A DNA stretch of 64,000 nucleotides from Faecalibacterium prausnitzii (GTDB taxonomy: Bacteria > Bacillota > Clostridia > Oscillospirales > Ruminococcaceae). Each line of letters begins with the position of its first letter. The first letter of the stretch is position 1. The notes under the pieces are model-generated. The model was not told the origin of the DNA, did no database searches, and saw only the letters and a list, made by a program, of their open reading frames with translations. Of this stretch, positions 59,214 to 64,000 are shown in pieces. Position numbers and translations under genes: made by a program. The stretch covers positions 124,001 through 188,000 of the forward strand of contig NZ_PRLD01000001.1 of assembly GCF_003287405.1 (NCBI RefSeq). Reading direction: 5' to 3'.

Positions 59214-60333
59214 CCCCAGAATTTTCCAGCGTTAATTTGACTACCCTACCCTCATGGGTGCGCCTGCTTTCGTACCGAATTCCATAATCGTTGTAGAGCC
59301 TGTCGGCACTCACGTTCAGCTTCCGGGTCAGGATGTTTGCCTGTATGCTCACACCCGACAGCCGTTCCAGCAGTTCCGTGGGCGTACCACTCCACTCCGG
59401 CTGTTCCGGGGTGAGCACCTTTGCCACCGCTTCCAGAAGCGGGTCGGGCGGCAGTTTCCAGAGTTCCGTTTCGGCTCCTTGGAACTCCCACACGCAGCGT
59501 TCCCGGTCAAACTCCAACGTCAGCTCCTGATCCGGCTGGTCGCGTCCTACGATGTCCAGCAGGGCGGTGTTGTCCGTGCGCCGCTTCTTCTGCATGATGA
59601 ATGCGCCATCCGCTGCCCCCAGCAGGCCATTGGTGCCGGAGATCATATCGAAGCTGTCTTCAGCTTCCATCTTCCGGGTGTGGTGGACCACCAGCAGGCA
59701 GATGCCGTACTTGTCGCTGAAGGTTTTCAGCTTGGTCACAATCTCGTAGTCGCTGGCGTAGCTGTATCGGTCACCGCCGATCTCCCGCACCTTCTGCAGG
59801 GTGTCGATGATGATGAGCCGCACATCCGGGTGCTCCCGGATGAAGCCTTCCAATTGCTGGTCAAGTCCCTCGCTCACGGACTTGGCTTGTGTTGCGAAGT
59901 AGAGATTGCTGGTCTCCTCTACCCCGAACATCCGGGAGAGCCGCCGCTGCAACCGGGCGTAATCGTCCTCCAACGCCAGATAGAGGACGGTGCCTTGATG
60001 CACCTCGTACTCCCACAGCGGAAGCCCCATCGCCACATGGTAGGCAAGCTGCCCCATGAAGAAGGACTTGCCCACCTTGGGCGCTCCTACAAAGAGGTAG
60101 GTGCCGCTGTACAGCAGGTCGTTCACGATGGGCTTCCGGGGTGGATACACCGTGTCGTACAGCTCGGTCATTGATACCGTGTTCAGCCCGAAATTGTTTG
60201 ACTTTTTCGCGGCTTGCAGATTGATTTGCTTGTCAGAATTTGTTATAATATTGGTGTTGATTTTTGAGGACGACTGTACCGCATCTGCGCCAACAGATGC
60301 ACTTGATACGGTCGTTTTTCTATTGTCCGTCAT
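59209..60333 (-). CDS. RepA-like AAA ATPase (AAA_25 family)
   Basis: This 374-residue RecA-type ATPase has Walker A in VGAPKVGKSFFMGQLAY (about 84-100), YLALEDDYARLQRR, Walker B LIIIDTLQKVRE, and VVHHTRKMEAEDSFDMISG. The C-terminal third looks like a DNA-binding region (ELLERLSGVSIQANILTRKL). Such proteins are hexameric helicases of small plasmids and mobile elements (RepA of RSF1010 type). The start ATG (60333) is 7 nt after AAGGAGG. It overlaps the MobC-like gene by 4 nt. Confidence 0.88.
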   Translation of the reverse strand: MTDNRKTTVSSASVGADAVQSSSKINTNIITNSDKQINLQAAKKSNNFGLNTVSMTELYDTVYPPRKPIVNDLLYSGTYLFVGAPKVGKSFFMGQLAYHVAMGLPLWEYEVHQGTVLYLALEDDYARLQRRLSRMFGVEETSNLYFATQAKSVSEGLDQQLEGFIREHPDVRLIIIDTLQKVREIGGDRYSYASDYEIVTKLKTFSDKYGICLLVVHHTRKMEAEDSFDMISGTNGLLGAADGAFIMQKKRRTDNTALLDIVGRDQPDQELTLEFDRERCVWEFQGAETELWKLPPDPLLEAVAKVLTPEQPEWSGTPTELLERLSGVSIQANILTRKLNVSADRLYNDYGIRYESRRTHEGRVVKLTLENSGA

Positions 60334-60653
60334 TCGCATTCCTCCTTAAGTCCGTTCAACGTCAGAGCCACCATTTGCAGGGTCTCCAGCAAGTCCGGCG
60401 GGACTTCTTCATCCACGGCCAGCCGCTGCAATTCCTGATAGATCAGCTTCATCTGGTCTCGCAGGGCTTTGTAGACCCTTGGGTTGCCTACCACGGTGAT
60501 TTCCCGGTCGGTCAAGCGGCGGATGATATACTCCTGTTTGGTCAGCCCGGAGAGCTTTACTTTGGCTTCCAGAACCTCGTCCTCTTCCGGGGACATTCGG
60601 AAGGCTACCACCTTGTTCCGCCAGCGGCCTTGCTGGTCGAGCACTCGTTCCAT
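60330..60653 (-). CDS. MobC-like mobilization relaxosome protein
   Basis: This 107-residue protein contains a ribbon-helix-helix-like N-terminal region (RNKVVAFRMSPEEDEVLEAK, then LSGLTKQEYIIRRL) and a helical C-terminus. It resembles MobC-type accessory proteins that help relaxases open oriT. The ATG at 60653 follows AAGGAG at 8 nt; another ATG two codons earlier overlaps the integrase stop but is too close to the site. It lies between integrase and repA. Confidence 0.75.
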   Translation of the reverse strand: MERVLDQQGRWRNKVVAFRMSPEEDEVLEAKVKLSGLTKQEYIIRRLTDREITVVGNPRVYKALRDQMKLIYQELQRLAVDEEVPPDLLETLQMVALTLNGLKEECE

Positions 60654-60655
60654 TT

Positions 60656-61732
60656 TCATCTCTCCTTTCGCTCCATGTTCAGCTTCTGCGCCATCTCCTG
60701 CTGCTTTGAGGGGAAGAGATGGGCGTACTTATAGGTGATGTCCACGCTCTCATGTCCTACCCGGTCTGCGATTGCCAGAGCCGAGAAGCCCATCTCGATC
60801 AGCAGCGATACATGAGAGTGCCGCAGGTCGTGGATTCGTATCCGCTTTACTCCGGCTGCCTTGGCTCCCCTATCCATCTCGTGGTGCAGGTAGCTCTTGG
60901 TCACCTCAAAGATCCGCTGGTCTGGCTGGACTTTGTAGAGGGATTTCAGATAGTCTCTGATCTCGTCCGTCAGAAACTGCGGCATCTGGATGACCCGGAC
61001 GCTCTTGGGTGTTTTCGGGTCGGTGATCACATCCCGGCCTTTCAGCCTTTGATAGGATTTGGTGATGGAGAGCAGCCCCTTGTCCAAGTCGAAATCTGCC
61101 GGAGTCAGAGCCAGCAGCTCGCCCTCCCGGATGCCACACCAGTAGAGGACCTCAAAAGCGTAATAGGATTGCGGCTTGTCCATCATGACCTCTGCGAATT
61201 TGAGGTACTCTTCCTTTGTCCAGAAAAGCATTTCCTTGTGCTTTTCCGACCCCATGCACCCGGCTGTGGCTGCTGCGTTTGATTTCAGCCCGTAGAACCG
61301 GACGGCGTGATTCAGAATGGCACTGAGTTGTCCATGCAGCGTCTTGAGGTAGGTCGGCGAGTAGGCCTTGCCGTTTTTGTCCCGGTAGTTCAGCATCTCG
61401 TTCTGCCATGCGATCACATCCCGCGGCTTGATCTCGCTGAGCCGCTTTTATTTGAAATACGGTAAGATTTTCGTTCGGATGATATGCCCCTTGACAGACC
61501 AGGTGTTTTCCCGGAGTCGCTTTTTCTTGTCCGTGATATAAATTTCCACGAAGGCTTCAAAGGTCATGGTCAGGTCTGCCGCCTGCTGAAGAAGGAACTC
61601 CCGCTCCCACGCCAGAGCATCCTTCTTGGTGGCAAACCCTCGTTTCAGCTTCTTCTGCTTCACACCTTGCCAGTTTTCGAAGTAAAAGGAAGCGTACCAT
61701 GTGCCCTGTTTGCTGTCCTTGTAGGCTGGCAT
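60656..61732 (-). pseudogene. int: Tyrosine integrase interrupted by an in-frame TAA
   Basis: Read through, this is a 358-codon phage-type integrase. An AP2-like arm domain comes first (MPAYKDSKQGTWYASFYFEN), then the core-binding domain and a catalytic domain with CGIREGELL, HDLRHSHVSLL, RVGHESVDI and the nucleophile in YKYAHLF. After KILPYFK an in-frame TAA (61448-61450) replaces one codon, and KRLSEIKPRDVIAWQNEM continues in the same frame. The downstream part could restart at GTG 61417 and keeps all catalytic residues, but it lacks the arm domain. The single stop may be recent, or a sequencing error. Confidence 0.85.
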
Positions 61733-61736
61733 CTTA

Positions 61737-61922
61737 TCACTCCTCTCCTGCCCCGTAGATCTTCTCCTGATAGTACCTCCTGCTTACACGGCCTCCCACG
61801 GTCGTGTAGCCCTTGGCCCTCAGTTCTTCGTTCCACTGGGCGATCATTTTGTACGCCAGACCCTGCGAGATGTCCAGCTCCTTTGCCAGCTCGTCTGCCT
61901 TGATAAAAATGCTATTTGCCAT
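61737..61922 (-). CDS. xis: Excisionase-type DNA-binding protein
   Basis: This 61-residue winged-helix protein (FIKADELAKELDISQGLAYK, then GYTTVGGRVSRRYY) looks like excisionases of mobile elements. It lies 4 nt before the integrase, the usual place. The start follows AAAGGACAAAAA. It would bend att DNA for excision. Confidence 0.8.
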   Translation of the reverse strand: MANSIFIKADELAKELDISQGLAYKMIAQWNEELRAKGYTTVGGRVSRRYYQEKIYGAGEE

Positions 61923-62090
61923 TTTTTGTCCTTTCTTTGTCGGTTTCGTTTCGGTGCCGCTTCATCCTCGCTGACTTCCGGCAGGCATATCCCCTTTGCG
62001 GTGCTGTGCCGTCCCCTTGTGGAGCGCTCGCTTCCTTTCGGAAGGTCTTGGCGGTTTGAATCAGTTTGGCGGTCATTCAATTTTACTAAG

Positions 62091-62104
62091 CATTTTTGCT
62101 TATC
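62091..62104. repeat. Small palindrome below the int operon promoter
   Basis: AAGCATTTTTGCTT (AAGCA...TGCTT) lies just downstream of the promoter at 62118-62146, in the expected early leader. It could be an operator for the XRE regulator. Confidence 0.4.
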
Positions 62105-62117
62105 TTTTTGTGTTCTC

Positions 62118-62146
62118 ATTATACTAAACACATTCCGTTAAGTCAA
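62118..62146 (-). promoter_or_regulatory. Promoter of the xis-int operon
   Basis: On the minus strand TTGACT (62141-62146), 17-nt spacer, perfect TATAAT (62118-62123). It faces xis, int, mobC-like and repA. It is back to back with the xre promoter at 62190. Confidence 0.85.
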
Positions 62147-62189
62147 GAGGTTTTCAGGTAAAATCTTAAACTTTTTTGTTTATTTTCTA

Positions 62190-62218
62190 TTGCACCTCCT
62201 ATTTTTCTGTGCTATACT
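62190..62218 (+). promoter_or_regulatory. Promoter of the XRE regulator gene
   Basis: TTGCAC (62190-62195), 17-nt spacer, TATACT (62213-62218), 38 nt before the start codon. Confidence 0.75.
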
Positions 62219-62255
62219 AGGTTCAACAAATATGTTTAAGTCAGGAGGCAATCGC

Positions 62256-62759
62256 ATGGCAGTCGGTGACCGCATCAAACGTGCCCGCAACTTCCGAGGC
62301 ATGACCCAGAAGGAACTGGGCATCGCCATCGGGTTTGAGGAGAAGAGCGCAGACATCCGCATCGCACAATACGAAAGCAACACCCGCACTCCTAAAGAAG
62401 AGTTGCTCCGCAAGATTGCGGAGGTGCTGGACGTGAACTACCGTTCCCTCTATGAGCCGACCCTGTACGCCGCAGAGGATGTGATGTACACTCTGTTCGA
62501 ACTGGATGAGCACTATCCCGGCACCCGGCTCTACGAGGTCACAGACACCACCGACCCGGATCTCCCTGAAAAGCACATGGCAGTCAGTTTCCGGTATCGT
62601 CTGCTGGATGAGTTCTTAAAAGAGTGGCAGCTCCGTAAGAAGCAGCTCCGGGAGGGCGAGATCACCAAGGAAGAGTATCTGGAATGGAAGCTCAACTGGC
62701 CTCAGACCGCCGACGGCTGCGGCCGGTACGAGCCGAAGAAAAAGTGGCGTAAAGAATAA
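62256..62759 (+). CDS. XRE family regulator of the element
   Basis: This 167-residue protein has an N-terminal HTH_XRE domain (about 5-62; DRIKRARNFRGMTQKELGIA, then RIAQYESNTRTPKEELLRKI). The C-terminal region is charged with no clear enzymatic motif (LLDEFLKEWQLRKKQLREGE). It is divergent from the xis-int operon, as repressors of such elements often are, and probably controls it. It starts behind AGGAGG. Its terminator is at 62770-62808. Confidence 0.85.
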   Translation: MAVGDRIKRARNFRGMTQKELGIAIGFEEKSADIRIAQYESNTRTPKEELLRKIAEVLDVNYRSLYEPTLYAAEDVMYTLFELDEHYPGTRLYEVTDTTDPDLPEKHMAVSFRYRLLDEFLKEWQLRKKQLREGEITKEEYLEWKLNWPQTADGCGRYEPKKKWRKE

Positions 62760-62769
62760 AAGACACAAA

Positions 62770-62808
62770 AATGCCCTCCGAAAAACTTACCGTTTCTCAG
62801 AGGGCATT
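62770..62808 (+). terminator. Terminator after the XRE gene
   Basis: AATGCCCTC (62770-62778) pairs with GAGGGCATT (62800-62808). The T run is interrupted (CTCATGTCTCTCTTT). Confidence 0.6.
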
Positions 62809-62839
62809 CTCATGTCTCTCTTTATGAATAATCGCCTGA

Positions 62840-62859
62840 TAGTATCAAAGCAGTATCAC
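62840..62859 (+). repeat. Right arm-type integrase repeat
   Basis: TAGTATCA-aagc-AGTATCAC, the same pattern and orientation as at 46423-46442 near the left end. Confidence 0.7.
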
Positions 62860-62914
62860 AGAGCCTTTTGACTCTCAAAATATTGCATTGCATCAATACT
62901 TTTCAGGGTTTGCA

Positions 62915-62929
62915 GATTACTCGAGCTCG
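62915..62929 (+). repeat. Right att repeat (attR core)
   Basis: GATTACTCGAGCTCG, identical to 46307-46321. The bases on each side of the two copies differ. Confidence 0.85.
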
Positions 62930-63029
62930 ATTCCGGAAAGTAGGTTTTTGGTTATACCAAGTCCATTTTTCCGGTTTTGGCGTGCATAAATTCCGTTGCT
63001 TCCATTGTGTGTTTTTGAGTGCACAATGG

Positions 63030-63051
63030 ATTGCTGTCAAATTGCTGTCAC
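63030..63051 (+). repeat. Second set of arm-type direct repeats
   Basis: ATTGCTGTCA-a-ATTGCTGTCA-c lies about 100 bp to the right of the right att copy. Its layout is like the arm sites of the first element but the sequence differs, suggesting binding by another integrase. Confidence 0.5.
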
Positions 63052-63172
63052 GGGTCTTTGGCTATCTATCAAGTGGTTCATTCAGGTGTTAGGTACATTA
63101 TTATAATACACCTGTTTGCAAGAAGCGTCAATGGGCATAGAAAAAGAGGGCAGCTTTACGCTGTCCCCTCTC

Positions 63173-63445
63173 TCACTCGCCATCTTTCCTTTGGTCTGCC
63201 ACAGGCTTCTCAAAGCCAGTCCGGTTTCGTACCCGCGGTTCAGGATTTGGTTCCCGGACCAATATCTCGGTCGGGCTACAGTCTAGCGCTTCGCAAATGA
63301 GGTCTAAGTGATTCAGATTCATTCGTTCGGCGATTTCGTTGTAGTAATCGCTGATCGTAGTGGGGCGAATACCCGTGGCGCGTGCCAGATCTGCTTGTGT
63401 CCATTTCAGCTCGCCTAGCCTCTTGGACAGTAAAATTCTAATCAT
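63173..63445 (-). CDS. XRE family regulator (short)
   Basis: This 90-residue protein has an HTH_XRE domain (about 1-62; LSKRLGELKWTQADLARATG, then RPTTISDYYNEIAERMN, and LDLICEALDCSPTEIL) and a short charged tail. This type is common in mobile elements of Clostridia. The start follows GGAGCGAGCGAG. It lies outside the 15-bp-repeat element and probably belongs to a neighbouring one. Confidence 0.85.
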   Translation of the reverse strand: MIRILLSKRLGELKWTQADLARATGIRPTTISDYYNEIAERMNLNHLDLICEALDCSPTEILVREPNPEPRVRNRTGFEKPVADQRKDGE

Positions 63446-63552
63446 ATTCTCGCTCGCTCCTTACAATAAAAGATAACTTTTTCCACTGGAAAAGTCAGGA
63501 AAATGTTAGATTATCACGAATCTTGTTATTTTTTATCGTAAAAAAGTAAAAA

Positions 63553-63602
63553 ACACCCCCGTTACCCATCAGACTATAAGTCGAAGTGGGTAACGGGGGT
63601 GT
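63553..63602 (-). terminator. Terminator of the gene at 63605
   Basis: ACACCCCCGTTACCCA (63553-63568) pairs perfectly with TGGGTAACGGGGGTGT (63587-63602). On the minus strand it is followed by a TTTTTTAC run. It lies directly after the stop at 63605. Confidence 0.92.
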
Positions 63603-63604
63603 AA

Positions 63605-63997
63605 TCATTTGCTCCGAGTATTCAGGTCGGCAAGCTGGCGTTGGTCGGATTCCCTATATCGCTCATCCACACCTTCCAGATGTGCAAGGCTTCTTTTCAG
63701 TTCTCCATTCCAATAAATCTGACCCGTTTCGGTCTCCATTCGCTCAATGCCGGCACAAATGCAGGATAGCAGGTCAAATGTAGCCTTTCGGCTGTCCATC
63801 TGCAAAATATACCGTTCTCGGCGCTGCTCATCGTCCTTTTCGCGTTTCTTTGCGGCACGATCAGCAGCTCCCTTGATAAGGATTTGATTCACAGCAAAAC
63901 TAATCGCTCCACCCAGAAGTGTTCCAAGAAAAGCAACTACCGCTAAAAGCCACGCCGGAACGGCGACAGTGACTGTTTCAGCTGTCTCTGCAAGCAC
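63605..63997 (-). CDS. Hypothetical protein with one N-terminal membrane helix
   Basis: This 130-residue protein has a hydrophobic helix at about 15-38 (AWLLAVVAFLGTLLGGAISF) and then a charged helical domain (AAKKREKDDEQRRERYIL, later FDLLSCICAGIERME). An in-frame stop lies directly before the GTG start at 63997, so this end is inside the window, but no ribosome site is visible in the 3 bases left. I do not recognise a family. It is probably mobile-element cargo. Confidence 0.6.
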   Translation of the reverse strand: MLAETAETVTVAVPAWLLAVVAFLGTLLGGAISFAVNQILIKGAADRAAKKREKDDEQRRERYILQMDSRKATFDLLSCICAGIERMETETGQIYWNGELKRSLAHLEGVDERYRESDQRQLADLNTRSK

Positions 63998-64000
63998 CTA

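Larger units (their letters stand above)
46307..62929. mobile_element. Integrative mobilizable element with a type I restriction-modification cargo
   Basis: A block of about 16.6 kb is bounded by a 15-bp direct repeat. Inside both ends lies the same arm-type pattern TAGTATCA-N4-AGTATCAC (46423-46442 and 62840-62859). From the right it holds an XRE regulator, an excisionase, a tyrosine integrase (interrupted), MobC-like, RepA-like, a small relaxosome-type gene, MobV, a plus-strand unknown and an eight-gene type I restriction-modification operon. There is no conjugation machinery, so transfer would need a helper. The cargo is A+T-richer than the surrounding chromosome. Confidence 0.85.
62809..63172. 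other. Element right end and junction, no gene
   Basis: This stretch holds the right arm repeats (62840-62859), the right att copy (62915-62929) and, beyond it, the tandem repeat ATTGCTGTCA-a-ATTGCTGTCA-c (63030-63051). No convincing gene is seen. Confidence 0.6.

Noticed and set aside
61844-62131. 95-codon minus-strand frame overlapping the excisionase gene
   Set aside because: It begins right at the promoter, has a biased charged composition, overlaps xis in another frame and has no recognisable pattern.

Overview
The window looks like a chromosomal segment of a gut Clostridia bacterium, most likely Oscillospiraceae close to Faecalibacterium. This rests on gene order (nusB/xseAB/ispA/dxs/tlyA/argR/recN; phoH/ybeY/era/yqzL/recO/mutS2), Gram-positive Shine-Dalgarno sites, TTGACA/TATAAT promoters, a T-box leader and G+C-rich codon use. 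It is inference from content; no database was searched. Layout: (1) 88-10125 is a tightly packed plus-strand housekeeping operon (nusB, a TsaD-like protein, xseA, xseB, ispA, a DUF212 phosphatase-like membrane protein, dxs, tlyA, nadK, argR, recN). (2) 10162-11794 is a complete tyrosine T-box unit driving tyrS. (3) 11872-16582 on the minus strand is a diaminopimelate/lysine operon, asd-dapA-dapB, followed by capA and a free-standing ACT protein. (4) 16644-23381 on the plus strand holds queA-tgt, yajC with two membrane proteins, radA and a XerC/D-like recombinase. (5) 23844-30914 on the minus strand is phoH-ybeY-era-yqzL-recO-mutS2-amidase; yqzL is a 54-codon gene. (6) 31074-32404 holds a PadR/DUF2812 cassette with palindromic operators and a 64-residue protein. 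(7) 32413-43855 is a complete selenium-dependent molybdenum hydroxylase locus: three hydroxylase subunits, yqeC, selD, yedF, a cysteine desulfurase, a DUF3343 protein, an XdhC-like protein and yqeB in one minus-strand operon, a divergent mocA-like gene and an adjacent purine permease. (8) 44046-45976 holds an SDR protein and azlC/azlD. (9) 46307-62929 is an integrative mobilizable element of about 16.6 kb. It is bounded by a 15-bp direct repeat with matching arm-type repeats just inside both ends. It carries an integrase interrupted by an in-frame TAA, an excisionase, an XRE regulator, a MobC-like protein, a RepA-like ATPase, a MobV relaxase with palindromes upstream, and a type I restriction-modification operon. 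(10) 62930-64000 looks like the edge of another mobile element. The most notable find is in the restriction-modification operon. Ten tandem copies of a pentanucleotide sit inside the 3' end of the two-domain hsdS, directly before a second, single-domain hsdS in another frame. All three frames through the repeat are open. Gain of one unit or loss of two would fuse the two genes into one three-TRD specificity protein, so the locus looks built for slipped-strand phase variation. The operon also carries a RhuM protein, a GIY-YIG/DUF4357 protein and an AbiTii-like protein, all translationally coupled or tightly packed with hsdM and hsdR.
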